Assembly (NCBI RefSeq): GCF_011801145.1
Contig: NZ_CP046172.1
Location: forward strand, 1,612,001 to 1,676,000
Length of the DNA stretch: 64,000 nucleotides
DNA from: Nocardia arthritidis
Lineage (GTDB): Bacteria; Actinomycetota; Actinomycetes; Mycobacteriales; Mycobacteriaceae
Reading direction: 5' to 3'
A program made the translations under genes and the position numbers. Position 1 is the stretch's first letter. The number at the start of each line of letters is the position of its first letter. The notes under the pieces are model-generated. The model made no database searches. It saw only the letters and a list, made by a program, of their open reading frames with translations, and had not been told where the DNA came from. Below, one piece after another: positions 1-9,187 of this stretch.

Positions 1-218
1 ATGCGGCCGAGGCGGAACTGGCGATCAAGGCGGTGACGACGGCGGGCGAGGTGCTCACCCCGGATCAGGTCGCCGAGGTGATCGTCGCGGGGCTCGCGGC
101 CGAACACTTCCTGATCCTGCCGCATCCGGAGGTGCTGAAGATGTACCGCCACAAGGGATCCGACTACGACCGCTGGCTCGGCGGCATGCGGCGGTTCCAG
201 AGCGCGCTCGGCGGCTGA
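1..218 (+). CDS. C-terminal end of a probable short-chain dehydrogenase (partial)
   Basis: The reading frame is open from the left window edge to a TGA at 216-218, giving the last ~71 residues of a protein. The visible tail (TPDQVAEVIVAGLAAEHFLILPH..., ending in RRFQSALGG) resembles the C-terminal helix and substrate-loop end of actinobacterial SDR oxidoreductases, in which a 'pe-vA..i..gl..e.flilphpe' stretch is common. The catalytic Ser-Tyr-Lys and the Rossmann motif would lie outside the window, so the family call is an inference from the tail alone. Confidence 0.55.
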   Translation, partial: AAEAELAIKAVTTAGEVLTPDQVAEVIVAGLAAEHFLILPHPEVLKMYRHKGSDYDRWLGGMRRFQSALGG

Positions 219-304
219 GCCCGGCGCTCGGGCGGGTGATATATCTCCCACGTCACCTGGCCGAAACACGGGACACGCTTCCCGTAAAGAACGGGGGCTA
301 GTTC

Positions 305-1669
305 TTGAGCATGGCAGTAGCGCATCCCGTCGATACCCGGTTGCCGTTCGCGCGGCAGCTGGTGTTCGGCATCCAGCACGTTTTGATCATGTACACCGGC
401 TGTGTCACGGTGCCGCTGGTATTCGGCGCCGCGGCCGGGCTGGACCGGGCCACCGTCGGGTTGCTGGTGAGCGCCGACCTGCTGGTCGCCGGGCTGGTGA
501 CGCTGGTACAGAGCGTCGGCATCGGCAAACTGGCCGGGGTGCGGCTGCCGATCGTCTGCGGTGCCACCTTCGTCGGGTTGAACCCGATGATCCTCATCGC
601 CAAGGAGTACGGGCTCGACGCGGTGTACGGATCGATGCTGGCGGGCGGTGTCGTCGGAATCGCGCTGGCCTGGCCGTTCGCCAAGGTGGTTCGCTTCTTT
701 CCGCCGCTGGTCACCGGGACCGTGCTCACCGTTGTCGGGATCTCACTTATCGGCGTCGCGGGCGGTTTGATCGTCGGCTCCGACCCGAAAGCGGAATCCT
801 TTGCCGTGCCTGGGAATATCGGCCTGGCCGCGGTGGTGGTCGCGATCGCCGTCGGATTCATCTGCCTCGGGCGCGGGGTGTGGTCGCAGCTCGGCGTGCT
901 GATCGCGCTGCTGGTCGGCATCCTGATCGCAGTGCCGATGGGTTTGCTGCACGATTCGGGTTCCGATGCGGCGTGGGTCGGGTTGCCACGGCCATTCCAT
1001 TTCGGCGCACCGCATTTCCCGGTGACCGCGGTCGTCGCGATGAGCATCGTGATGGCGGTGGCGTTCGCGGAGTCGACGGCGAGCATGCTCGCGGTCAGCG
1101 AGATCACCGGAAAGCCCTTGCGTGACGCGGATTTGGCGCGCGGCCTGATCGGCGACGGCCTGTCCGGTGTGCTCGGCGGCGTATTCACCGCGTTCATCGA
1201 CACGATTTTCAACCAGAACGTCGGCTCGGTGGCGGCCACCCGGGTGTTCAGCCGGTATGTCACCGCGACGAGCGGGGTGATCCTGGTAATCCTCGGTGTG
1301 CTACCGCGTTTCGGCGCGCTGGTGGCCGCGGTGCCGAGCCCGGTGATCGGCGGCGTCGGGCTGGTGCTGTTCGCGACCGTCACCGTGGTCGGCGTCGACA
1401 CCCTGCGCCGCGCCGAACTTTCGGACCGGGTCAACGCCACCATCGTCGCGGTCGCCGTCGGCATCGGATTGCTGCCGGTAATGGTGCCCGGCATGTTCGC
1501 GAAATTCCCCACCGCCGCCCAGATCCTGTTGACCAGCGGCGTAACACTCGGAGCGGCAACGGCTTTCACGTTGAACCTGCTGCTCAACCACACCCGGTTG
1601 GGCGCATTCGCACGCGGCACGAAGCCCTCCGAGCCGAGCGCTGTTCCGCCAGCACGAGTTCACGCATAG
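305..1669 (+). CDS. NCS2-family nucleobase (uracil/xanthine) permease
   Basis: The 454-residue protein is a polytopic membrane carrier of the nucleobase:cation symporter-2 family, the usual length. Seen: an N-terminal stretch QLVFGIQHVLIMYTG, alternating hydrophobic segments throughout, and the family signature region NQNVGSVAATRVFSR near residues 303-317, which in NCS2 proteins lies next to the substrate site. It would import xanthine, uric acid or uracil with a cation; which one cannot be read from the sequence. A GGGGG run at 293-297 is better spaced for the TTG at 305 than for the ATG at 311 (MAVAHPVDT), so TTG is preferred. It converges on the benE-like gene with a hairpin between them. 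Confidence 0.88.
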   Translation: MSMAVAHPVDTRLPFARQLVFGIQHVLIMYTGCVTVPLVFGAAAGLDRATVGLLVSADLLVAGLVTLVQSVGIGKLAGVRLPIVCGATFVGLNPMILIAKEYGLDAVYGSMLAGGVVGIALAWPFAKVVRFFPPLVTGTVLTVVGISLIGVAGGLIVGSDPKAESFAVPGNIGLAAVVVAIAVGFICLGRGVWSQLGVLIALLVGILIAVPMGLLHDSGSDAAWVGLPRPFHFGAPHFPVTAVVAMSIVMAVAFAESTASMLAVSEITGKPLRDADLARGLIGDGLSGVLGGVFTAFIDTIFNQNVGSVAATRVFSRYVTATSGVILVILGVLPRFGALVAAVPSPVIGGVGLVLFATVTVVGVDTLRRAELSDRVNATIVAVAVGIGLLPVMVPGMFAKFPTAAQILLTSGVTLGAATAFTLNLLLNHTRLGAFARGTKPSEPSAVPPARVHA

Positions 1670-1710
1670 CAATCGGCTTCTCGCGCGGGCCATTGCCTGA
1701 GATGATCCGA

Positions 1711-1774
1711 CCCGTCACCCCGGCGGAAGCCGGGACCGAGGGCGGGTGATCCCGGCCTCCGCGAGAGTGACGGG
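1711..1774. repeat. Long imperfect inverted repeat between convergent genes
   Basis: CCCGTCAC at 1711-1718 pairs with GTGACGGG at 1767-1774, and inside it CCGGCGGAAGCCGGG pairs imperfectly with CCCGGCCTCCGCGAG. It sits in the 114-bp gap between two genes that converge. It can act as a bidirectional terminator. The CCGGCGGAAGCCGGGA core resembles dispersed extragenic palindromes seen in many bacteria, so it may also be a REP-like element. Confidence 0.6.
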
Positions 1775-1783
1775 CCGCCGGAA

Positions 1784-2995
1784 TCATTCGCGCCGGGCCA
1801 ACAGCCGGTGCGCGACCAGCCCGACCAACAATGCCCAAAATGCCGCTCCGACACCGAGGAATCCGACGCCGGATGCCGCGATGACGAAGGTGAGCACCCC
1901 GGCCTCGCGATGCTCCTCCGCGCGCAGCGCACCGGTCAGCGCGGCCGCGAGCGTGCCCAACAGGGCAAGTCCGGCAACGGTTTCCAGCGTTCCGGCCGGG
2001 GCCGCGGCGATCAGCGCGACCAAGGCCGCCGAGCCGAATGCGAGCCCGAGATAGACGCCGCCCGCCGTAAACGCCGCGATCCAGCGGCGTTTCGGATCCG
2101 GGTGGGCCGACGGCGCGGCGGACAGGGCGGCGCTGATCGCGGCCAGATTGATCGCATGCCCGCCCGCGGGCGCGCCGACGACGGTGCCGATCCCGGTGAC
2201 GGTCATCGCCGCCCGCCACGGCACCTGGTAGCCGAACGAGCCCATCACCGCGACGCCGGGAATGTTCTGCGAGGCCATCGTCACGATGTAGAGCGGCACC
2301 GCGACGCCGATCAGCGCCTGCCAATTCCATTGCGGTGCGGTCAATTCCACGGTCGGCATCATGGCGGCGAAGTCCAGGCGCCGATGCTGGACCACGATGG
2401 CGACACCCGCGCCGACGGCCGCGGTGGCGAACGCCGCGATGATCGCCCACCGCTTGGCGAAGCGCTGCAACACCAGCCACACCGCGATCACCGGAAGTAC
2501 GACCGCCGGGCTGCTCGGCACCGCCTTCACCGGCGCGAGGCACAGCGGCAGCAGCACCCCGGCGAGCATGGCCTGTGCGATCTCCACCGGAATCGCGGCG
2601 ACCAGATTGCCGATGCGCTGCCACACCCCGGTGATGACGATCAGAACGCCGGTGATCGCGAACGCGCCGACCGCGGCGGGCCAGCCGCCGGTGACGGCGC
2701 CGGTACTCGCCAGCAGTGCGGCGCCCGGTGTCGACCAGGCCAGCGTGATCGGGATCCGGTAGCGGTAGCTCAGCAGCATCATCCCGACGGCCTGGGTGAC
2801 GCACACCGCGAGCAGTCCCGACGCCGCCTGCGCCGGCGTCGCCCCCGCCGTCGTCAAACCCTTGAGCACCACCGCGAACGCGCTGATGAACCCGACGAGC
2901 GCGGTGACGATGCCGGCCGCGATCGGCTGTCCGAGCCCGGTGGGCCGATCGGGCGCCGTGGCTGGGATCCGTGGCCGCGAGAAAACGTTCACCAT
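1784..2995 (-). CDS. benE: BenE-family benzoate/H+ symporter-like membrane protein
   Basis: The protein is 403 residues, the normal BenE length. The N-terminal QPIAAGIVTALVGFISAFAVVL, SGLLAVCVTQAVGMML and PITLAWSTPGAALLA segments are characteristic of the BenE family of aromatic-acid transporters, with about a dozen hydrophobic segments. The open frame extends upstream, but the ATG at 2995 (MVNVFSRPRIP) gives the length and N-terminus expected of the family. No benzoate catabolic genes are adjacent, so the substrate is uncertain. It is divergent from the rhodanese gene across about 200 bp, which must hold both promoters. Confidence 0.82.
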   Translation of the reverse strand: MVNVFSRPRIPATAPDRPTGLGQPIAAGIVTALVGFISAFAVVLKGLTTAGATPAQAASGLLAVCVTQAVGMMLLSYRYRIPITLAWSTPGAALLASTGAVTGGWPAAVGAFAITGVLIVITGVWQRIGNLVAAIPVEIAQAMLAGVLLPLCLAPVKAVPSSPAVVLPVIAVWLVLQRFAKRWAIIAAFATAAVGAGVAIVVQHRRLDFAAMMPTVELTAPQWNWQALIGVAVPLYIVTMASQNIPGVAVMGSFGYQVPWRAAMTVTGIGTVVGAPAGGHAINLAAISAALSAAPSAHPDPKRRWIAAFTAGGVYLGLAFGSAALVALIAAAPAGTLETVAGLALLGTLAAALTGALRAEEHREAGVLTFVIAASGVGFLGVGAAFWALLVGLVAHRLLARRE

Positions 2996-3193
2996 TGTGC
3001 GGATGATTCCTGCCGTGCGATGGGTGCGTCGGTAGCCAGTACTCCGAAACTGGTCTGACTTTCGCGCATCCCGTACACCCGCGCCACCTGGACCATTCCC
3101 GATGGTGAACGGGGTAACGCGAGTCGGCGTCGCCTGGGTGCGTAGGGTGGTCCGCATTGACGCGAGCCGGAAATTCGTCGAGTAGGAGTGACG

Positions 3194-4012
3194 TTGAGCG
3201 GGGTGCTGATCTCACCGGAGGAGCTGCGGGAAGCGCTGGCGGACAAGCGAGTTCGCCTACTGGATGTGCGCTGGTTGCTGGGCGACCCGGACGGTCCGCA
3301 GCATTATCTGGACGGGCACATCCCCGGCGCGGTCTTCGTCGACATGGAGACCGAACTCGCCGCGCCCGCGTCACCGGCCAGGGGTAGGCATCCGCTGCCG
3401 GAGATCGGCCAGCTGGAGAAGTGCGCGCGCAGTTGGGGTATCAAGGCGGGTGATTCCGTCGTCGCCTATGACGCCAACGGCGGTCTGGCCGCCGCGCGCG
3501 CCTGGTGGCTGCTGCGCTGGGGCGGGCTCGCCGACGTGCGCATCCTCGACGGCGGGCTGCCCGCCTGGACCGCGGCGGGCGGCGAGCTGGCCAGCGGCGC
3601 CGAACCGGATCCCGAGGCGGGCGATGTCGTGCTCACACCCGGTCATCTGCCGGTCATCGATGCCGATACGGCCTCCCGCTGGCCGGGTGTGTTGCTCGAC
3701 GCGCGGGCCGGTGAGCGCTACCGCGGCGAGACCGAGCCGATCGATCCGCGCGCGGGCCACATCCCCGGCGCGGTGAGCGCGCCGACCGCCGAAAACCTGG
3801 ATCCGTCCGGCCGGTTCCGCGGCGTGGACGAATTGCGGGACCGTTTCAAGGATTTGGGCGCGGGCCCGGTCGCGGTGTACTGCGGCTCCGGCGTCACCGC
3901 CGCGCATCAGATCGCGGCGCTCGCCATGGTCGGGGTCGAGGCCGCGCTGTATCCGGGTTCCTGGTCGCAGTGGTCGAACGATCCGAAGCGGCCGGTGGCC
4001 ACCGGGGCCTGA
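3194..4012 (+). CDS. Two-domain rhodanese (thiosulfate / mercaptopyruvate sulfurtransferase)
   Basis: The protein has two rhodanese domains. The N-terminal, catalytically silent one includes LLDVRWLLG and GHIPGAVFVDMETEL; the C-terminal one carries the active-site loop YCGSGVTA, whose cysteine (about residue 230) would carry the persulfide. About 272 residues, as usual. AGGAG at 3184-3188 overlaps the first GTG (3188) but is 5 nt from the TTG at 3194, so TTG (MSGVLISPEEL) is the better start. The loop CGSGVT does not decide cleanly between thiosulfate and 3-mercaptopyruvate as donor. Confidence 0.9.
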   Translation: MSGVLISPEELREALADKRVRLLDVRWLLGDPDGPQHYLDGHIPGAVFVDMETELAAPASPARGRHPLPEIGQLEKCARSWGIKAGDSVVAYDANGGLAAARAWWLLRWGGLADVRILDGGLPAWTAAGGELASGAEPDPEAGDVVLTPGHLPVIDADTASRWPGVLLDARAGERYRGETEPIDPRAGHIPGAVSAPTAENLDPSGRFRGVDELRDRFKDLGAGPVAVYCGSGVTAAHQIAALAMVGVEAALYPGSWSQWSNDPKRPVATGA

Positions 4013-4019
4013 CCGGCGC

Positions 4020-4382
4020 TCACAGCCAGGCGCGGGCCAGGAGTTCGTCGTCGGCGAGGTCGTGCACCCTGGGCGGGAAATGGGTCGCCGCGATGGATTC
4101 GGTATGGACTCCGTCGTGCCCGATCAGCCATGCGCCGCCGCGTTCCTCGCATTCGGCGATTTTCGCGAAGGTGGTGAGCAGGAAGGTGATCGCCTCGCGC
4201 GGGTCTACGGTGCGGGCCAGGCGCTGGGATTCGCCGGGGCGGGACAGGTCGAGCCAGACGCCGCACTGTCCGTCGAGGCGCATTCCGACGATCTTGTCGG
4301 CATTGACGAAGGTGAATTTTCGCCGCTCCCACGGTGTGGTCGGCGTTAAGCTCTGCTCGAGTACCTGGAGCAGAATCGTCAT
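4020..4382 (-). CDS. Conserved hypothetical protein, 120 aa
   Basis: A small soluble protein, MTILLQVLEQ... to ...LLARAWL, not recognised. It has no signal peptide or membrane segment and is rich in acidic residues toward the C-terminus (HDLADDELLARAW). The ATG at 4382 is preceded by GGAGGG with 7 nt spacing, which fixes the start although the frame stays open far upstream. It converges tightly (7 bp) on the rhodanese gene and is divergent from the helicase gene. Good codon usage and a clear ribosome site support a real gene; no function is proposed. Confidence 0.72.
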   Translation of the reverse strand: MTILLQVLEQSLTPTTPWERRKFTFVNADKIVGMRLDGQCGVWLDLSRPGESQRLARTVDPREAITFLLTTFAKIAECEERGGAWLIGHDGVHTESIAATHFPPRVHDLADDELLARAWL

Positions 4383-4734
4383 GCTGCTGCCCTCCGCTTT
4401 TCGGGGTTGCCGGCTAGCTGCGATGAATATGCGATGACCAGCGGATATTCCAGTATGTTCCCAAAACGGTGCAGTTGGGTAGAGGTGCGGCCGTCTCGGC
4501 TGCGCCGGAGTGTCCCGGTTGCTGGCCCGTCCTTGCTCGCGCGGTCGGAGCCGCCGGGTCGCGGCGGCGGAATGGATCCGGAAAACCGCCGCTGAGCTGG
4601 GATGCAGCCCGGAGACTGTCCGTTGCCCGCGGTCATCTTGTCCGATTTCCGCCGCTTTGGGTGATTCCAGGGCCATTGCGTCGGGCGGCCGGGTGCCGCG
4701 GGGCGATGTCGGCGTCGCCTGCTTTGATGGCCTG
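4383..4734. other. 352-bp intergenic region, divergent promoters
   Basis: This gap separates the 120-aa hypothetical gene (minus) from the helicase gene (plus). Open frames here are extensions of the neighbours without ribosome sites. I see no repeat or RNA; it presumably holds both promoters. Confidence 0.4.
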
Positions 4735-7512
4735 ATGCTGCACGGTCTGTGGTCGCCTGGATCCGGGTTGCTGCTGTGGACCGAGGATCCGGCCGCCGCA
4801 GTGCCCGGTCCGTTGGGCGGTGTGCTGGCCAAATCGAAATTCCGGCATCGAGCCCGAGTTCTGCTCGACGGACAGACGCGCGAAGTGCCCGCGCACGCGC
4901 TCGCGCCGATGGCGGCCGCCACGGCGCTGCGCCAGCGGCTGCCCGCCGGGTCGATATCCGGTGACCTGCGGTTTCTCGGTCATGTGGCACAGGGTGTCGA
5001 GCGGTGGGCCCGCGCGGGCCGGGTGGCGCCGGATCTGCGGCGCGAGGACGGGCAGTGGTGGGCCCGCTGGCGGCTGGTCGGCGGCCGCGCGCAGCGGGCC
5101 TGGCTGGCCGAGCTGGTCGCGACCATGCCGCCCGCGCTCCAGGTGGCGGGCAGGCCGGGCGCGCTGCTCGACGATCTGGTGACCGAACTCGCCGATCCGA
5201 TCGTGCGGGAACTGCTCGACCCCGCGGCGGCGACGCACCCGTTGCTCGCCGGGCTGGTCGGCGACACCCCGATCGATGGCGGCAGCCATCAGGTGGCCGC
5301 GGTGCTCGGGCGCTGGCGGGACAGCCTCACCGGCGACGAACCGGATCTGGTGCTGCGCCTGCTCGAACCCGACGGCGATGCCGACGATTCGGTGGCGCTC
5401 TGGCGGCTGGAGGTATGCCTGCGCGAGTCCGGTGATGCGCCGACTCCCGTTGCGCTGCAAGGTGATCAGGCGCTGGTCCGGATCGCGGTCGATAAACTGG
5501 GCGCGGCGCAGCGGGCATACCCACGGCTGCGCGATCTGCCGAGCGATCCGCAATCGCTCGACCTGCTGCTGCCCACCGAGGTGGTCGCCGATCTGGTCGC
5601 GCACGGCGTCCATGCCCTGCAGTCGGCCGGAATTCCGCTGCTGCTGCCGCGCGCATGGAATATCACCGAACCGGCCATGCGGTTGCGGGTGGAAAGTGTG
5701 CCCGCGGCGGAGAGCACGGTCGGCATGCGCGAATTGGTTTCGTATCACTGGGAACTCGCGCTCGGCGGCACCGTGCTGACCAGGGCGGAGATGGAACGGC
5801 TTGTGCGGGCCAAATCGAATCTGGTGCAGCTGCGCGGCGAATGGGTGCAGGCCGATCACAAGATCCTGGCCGCGGCCGCCCGGTTCGTCGCGGCGCATAT
5901 CGATCCGACCACCGCCGAATTGGATCAGATGTTCGTCGAGCTGGCGAACAACCGCATCGAACAGGTGCCGATCACCGAGGTGACGGCGACCGGTTGGGTG
6001 GCCCAGATACTCGACAGGTCAAGGAATCTCGAGCCGATGACGGCCCCCGCCGGACTACAGGCCGAACTGCGCCCGTATCAGGAACGCGGCCTGGCTTGGC
6101 TGGCCACCATGAGCAGGATGGGTCTCGGCGCCATCCTCGCCGACGATATGGGTCTCGGCAAGACGGTGCAGGTGCTGGCCCTGCTGGTGCACGAACGCGA
6201 AGCGGCGCAACGACTTTCGCCGGGGCCGACGCTGCTGGTCTGCCCTATGTCGGTGGTCGGCAACTGGCAGCGGGAGACGGCGCGATTCGCACCGGAGCTG
6301 CGGGTGCTGGTGCATCACGGCACCGGCAGGCTCAGCGGCGCCGAATTCGATGCCGCGGTGGCCGATTCGGATCTGGTCGTCACCACGTACTCGCTGCTCG
6401 CCCGCGACGTCGAGGAACTGAAGCGGCCGGAATGGGCCCGGGTCGTACTGGACGAGGCACAGCACATCAAGAACTCGGCCACCAGGCAGGCCAAGGCGGC
6501 GCGCGTGCTGCGGGCGCGACATCGGTTGGCGCTCACCGGAACTCCGGTGGAGAACCGGCTGGAGGAGCTGCGGTCCATCCTGGATTTCGCGATGCCGTCG
6601 CTGCTCGGCAGCCCGCAGTCCTTCCGCGCCCGCTTCGCCGTGCCGATCGAACGCGAACGCGATCAGAACGCCATTTCGCGCCTGCGCTACGTCACCCAGC
6701 CGTTCGTATTGCGAAGGGTGAAAACCGATCCCGCCGTCATCACCGACCTGCCGGAGAAGCTGGAGATGACGGTGCGCGCCAACCTGACCGTCGAACAGGC
6801 GGCGCTGTATCAGGCCGTCGTCGACGACATGATGGCGAAGATCAAGGACGCCAAGGGTATGGCGCGCAAGGGTGCGGTGCTCGGCGCGCTCACCCGGCTG
6901 AAGCAGGTGTGCAACCATCCCGCGCATTTCCTCGCCGACGGTTCCGGGGTGCTGCACCGCGGCGCGCACCGCTCGGGCAAGCTCGCCCTGGTCGACGACG
7001 TGCTGGAGGCGGTGCTCGCCGATGGCGAGAAGGCCTTGCTGTTCACCCAGTTCCGTGAGTTCGGCGAGTTGATCGCGCCGTATCTGTCCGAGCGTTTCGG
7101 TACGGCGCTGCCCTTCCTGCACGGCGGTGTGCCCAAGCAGCGACGGGACCGGATGGTGGCCGGGTTCCAGTCCGCGGACGGGCCGCCGCTGATGTTGTTG
7201 TCGCTCAAGGCCGGTGGTACCGGACTGAACCTGACTGCCGCGAACCACGTTGTGCACCTTGACCGCTGGTGGAATCCTGCGGTGGAGAACCAGGCCACCG
7301 ACCGCGCCTTCCGCATCGGCCAGACGCGCAACGTGCAGGTGCGCAAGCTGGTCTGTGTCGACACCATCGAGGAGCGGATCGATGAAATGATCACCGGTAA
7401 ACGGCAACTCGCCGATCTGGCCGTCGGGACCGGCGAGAACTGGATCACCGAATTCGACGACGACGAGCTGCTGCGGCTGTTCACCCTCGGCGCGGAGGCG
7501 GTGGGCGATTGA
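4735..7512 (+). CDS. SNF2-family DEAD/DEAH-box ATPase (helicase-like)
   Basis: A 925-residue Swi2/Snf2 ATPase. Seen: Walker A DDMGLGKT near residue 470, Walker B DEAQH near 572, LTGTPVENR, and the C-terminal helicase motifs including SLKAGGTGLNLT and the DRAFRIGQT motif VI. The first ~430 residues are a family-specific N-terminal region. The ATG at 4735 (MLHGLWSPGSGLLLW) matches the typical start of actinobacterial homologues; the frame extends 75 codons upstream without a family-like sequence. It likely remodels protein-DNA or transcription complexes, as in the RapA/HepA and HelZ groups. The next gene overlaps its stop, so the two are translationally coupled. Confidence 0.9.
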   Translation: MLHGLWSPGSGLLLWTEDPAAAVPGPLGGVLAKSKFRHRARVLLDGQTREVPAHALAPMAAATALRQRLPAGSISGDLRFLGHVAQGVERWARAGRVAPDLRREDGQWWARWRLVGGRAQRAWLAELVATMPPALQVAGRPGALLDDLVTELADPIVRELLDPAAATHPLLAGLVGDTPIDGGSHQVAAVLGRWRDSLTGDEPDLVLRLLEPDGDADDSVALWRLEVCLRESGDAPTPVALQGDQALVRIAVDKLGAAQRAYPRLRDLPSDPQSLDLLLPTEVVADLVAHGVHALQSAGIPLLLPRAWNITEPAMRLRVESVPAAESTVGMRELVSYHWELALGGTVLTRAEMERLVRAKSNLVQLRGEWVQADHKILAAAARFVAAHIDPTTAELDQMFVELANNRIEQVPITEVTATGWVAQILDRSRNLEPMTAPAGLQAELRPYQERGLAWLATMSRMGLGAILADDMGLGKTVQVLALLVHEREAAQRLSPGPTLLVCPMSVVGNWQRETARFAPELRVLVHHGTGRLSGAEFDAAVADSDLVVTTYSLLARDVEELKRPEWARVVLDEAQHIKNSATRQAKAARVLRARHRLALTGTPVENRLEELRSILDFAMPSLLGSPQSFRARFAVPIERERDQNAISRLRYVTQPFVLRRVKTDPAVITDLPEKLEMTVRANLTVEQAALYQAVVDDMMAKIKDAKGMARKGAVLGALTRLKQVCNHPAHFLADGSGVLHRGAHRSGKLALVDDVLEAVLADGEKALLFTQFREFGELIAPYLSERFGTALPFLHGGVPKQRRDRMVAGFQSADGPPLMLLSLKAGGTGLNLTAANHVVHLDRWWNPAVENQATDRAFRIGQTRNVQVRKLVCVDTIEERIDEMITGKRQLADLAVGTGENWITEFDDDELLRLFTLGAEAVGD

Positions 7513-8291
7513 GTCCGGCCGATCGCGGTATCTACATCGATTACAGCCAGTTCGGGAAGCGGCGGCCGGTGCGCGGCGGGGTCGAGGCGCGCAGCCGCCG
7601 CGGCGGGTTCGGGCGCACCTGGTGGGGTAAGGCGCTGATCGAGGCCGTCGAGGCGATGGCGCAACCGGGCAGGCTGGCGCGCGGGCGCAGCTATGCCAGG
7701 TCGGGGCAGGTGATCGACTACCGAATCGAGCCGGGCGCGGTCACCGCGGAGGTTCAGGGCAGCCAACCGCGCCCGTTCACCGCCGTATTCACCGTGCGGC
7801 CGCTGCGGGCGGAGGAGGTGGAGCTGATCATCGACACCATTCGTGGCGCGCCGGGCATGCTCGCCGAGATCGCCTCCGGTGCACTGCCGACCGGGCTCGG
7901 CCCGCTGCTGCTGCCGACCACCGCCGCCGATCTGGATTTCGGCTGCACCTGTCCGGATCCGGGCTGGCCGTGCAAGCATGTGGCCGCCGTCTGCTACATC
8001 CTGGCCGAACGGCTCGACGAGCGGCCGCGGGAGATCCTGACCCTGCGCGGCCTCGACCTCGATGCGCTCATCAGCGGTATCGAACGCGAGCCGACGCCGT
8101 TGGACTCGGCCGATCCGTATGGCGACGAGCTGGTGCTTCCCGATCTGCCGAAGCTCGAATTCCGTTCGGCCATAGACGATCTGGATCCCCTGCAGCTGCG
8201 CAAGGCGCTGCGGATGACGGCGCCGGACGAGGATACGGTGGCCCGCGGCCTGCGTGAGCTCCGCGCGCTGTACGAGCAACTGGACCGCTGA
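7509..8291 (+). CDS. SWIM zinc-finger protein
   Basis: A 260-residue protein beginning at a TTG that overlaps the helicase stop (TTGA). The SWIM motif C-x-C...C-x-H is seen as FGCTCPDPGWPCKHVAAVCY around residues 139-158, the usual zinc-binding pattern. The N-terminal region (YIDYSQFGKRRPVRGG, GRTWWGKALIEAVE) is the conserved start of actinobacterial SWIM proteins. SWIM proteins are repeatedly encoded beside SNF2 ATPases, and the overlap here suggests they work as a DNA- or protein-binding partner pair. The molecular role is not known from sequence. Confidence 0.85.
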   Translation: MSPADRGIYIDYSQFGKRRPVRGGVEARSRRGGFGRTWWGKALIEAVEAMAQPGRLARGRSYARSGQVIDYRIEPGAVTAEVQGSQPRPFTAVFTVRPLRAEEVELIIDTIRGAPGMLAEIASGALPTGLGPLLLPTTAADLDFGCTCPDPGWPCKHVAAVCYILAERLDERPREILTLRGLDLDALISGIEREPTPLDSADPYGDELVLPDLPKLEFRSAIDDLDPLQLRKALRMTAPDEDTVARGLRELRALYEQLDR

Positions 8292-8306
8292 GGTACGTTC
8301 ACGGCT

Positions 8307-9080
8307 ATGGACGGCCAATATCGGGCGCCGGACGATCTCGGAGCGCGCGTCGCGCTCGCGCGGCCGGTGCGGCGCGTCGTCTCCCTGGTGCCGTCGCTGA
8401 CCGAGGCGGTGGCGGTGAGCTGTCCCGGCCTGCTGGTCGCGGCGACCGAATGGTGTACCCACCCCGCAGGCCTCGACGTCGAACGGGTGCGCGGCACCAA
8501 GAATCCGAATGTGCGCCGGATCGTCGAACTCGCGCCGGACCTGGTGCTGTGCAACCAGGAGGAGAACCGCCGGATCGATGTCGAACGCCTGCGTGCCGCC
8601 GGAATCCCGGTCTGGGTCACCAGGATCGAGACATTGGACGATGCGTTCGCCTCGCTGCGGCGGCTGTTCGCCGTCGCGCTCGGCGCCGCCCTGCCCGATT
8701 GGCTGCTGGAATCCGAAAAGTCGTGGGCCGCAGCACCTTTGGAGCCGCCGCGCCATGCGGTGATTCCCATCTGGCGCAATCCCTGGATGGTGGTGGGCCG
8801 CAACACATTTACCGGCGATCTGGCCCGTCGACTCGGTCTGCGCCTGGTACACGCCGACCGGCCCGGCCGCTATCCGCGGGTGACCGCCGACGAGCTGGTC
8901 GCGGGCGTGGAGCTGGCCGTATTACCCGACGAGCCATATGTATTCACCGAAAGCGACGGGCCGGACGCCTTTCCCGGCATACCCGTCGCGCTGGTCGAGG
9001 GCCGCGCGCTGACCTGGTACGGCCCGTCGCTGGCCACCGCCCGCGACACCCTCATCGAACGGATCCACCAGGCGCACTGA
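8307..9080 (+). CDS. Helical-backbone metal-receptor (BtuF/periplasmic-binding-like) protein
   Basis: A 257-residue protein of the TroA/BtuF fold: VVSLVPSLTEAVAV, then the central RGTKNPNVRRIVELAPDLVLCNQEEN and ...GIPVWVTRIETLDDAFASLRRLF, all typical of cobalamin- or siderophore-binding helical-backbone receptors. There is no signal peptide or lipobox and no permease or ATPase gene nearby, so it seems cytoplasmic rather than an ABC-transporter receptor. Such stand-alone versions are common in actinobacteria; the ligand is unknown. It starts 16 bp after the SWIM gene, possibly in the same transcript. Confidence 0.78.
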   Translation: MDGQYRAPDDLGARVALARPVRRVVSLVPSLTEAVAVSCPGLLVAATEWCTHPAGLDVERVRGTKNPNVRRIVELAPDLVLCNQEENRRIDVERLRAAGIPVWVTRIETLDDAFASLRRLFAVALGAALPDWLLESEKSWAAAPLEPPRHAVIPIWRNPWMVVGRNTFTGDLARRLGLRLVHADRPGRYPRVTADELVAGVELAVLPDEPYVFTESDGPDAFPGIPVALVEGRALTWYGPSLATARDTLIERIHQAH

Positions 9081-9187
9081 GTGGATCCGGCAGGGCGCGC
9101 CGGGGTCGCGGGTTCGCCTGTCATATCGACGCCGTTCCATTCGTCATCCATATGGGGGACAAACAAAGGCGAGGGTTGGAGGGCCAG

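Noticed and set aside
6810..8852. 680-codon minus-strand open frame opposite the helicase, SWIM and metal-receptor genes
   Set aside because: It is an antisense shadow of high-GC coding sequence: no family-like protein, no ribosome site, and it spans three well-supported plus-strand genes.
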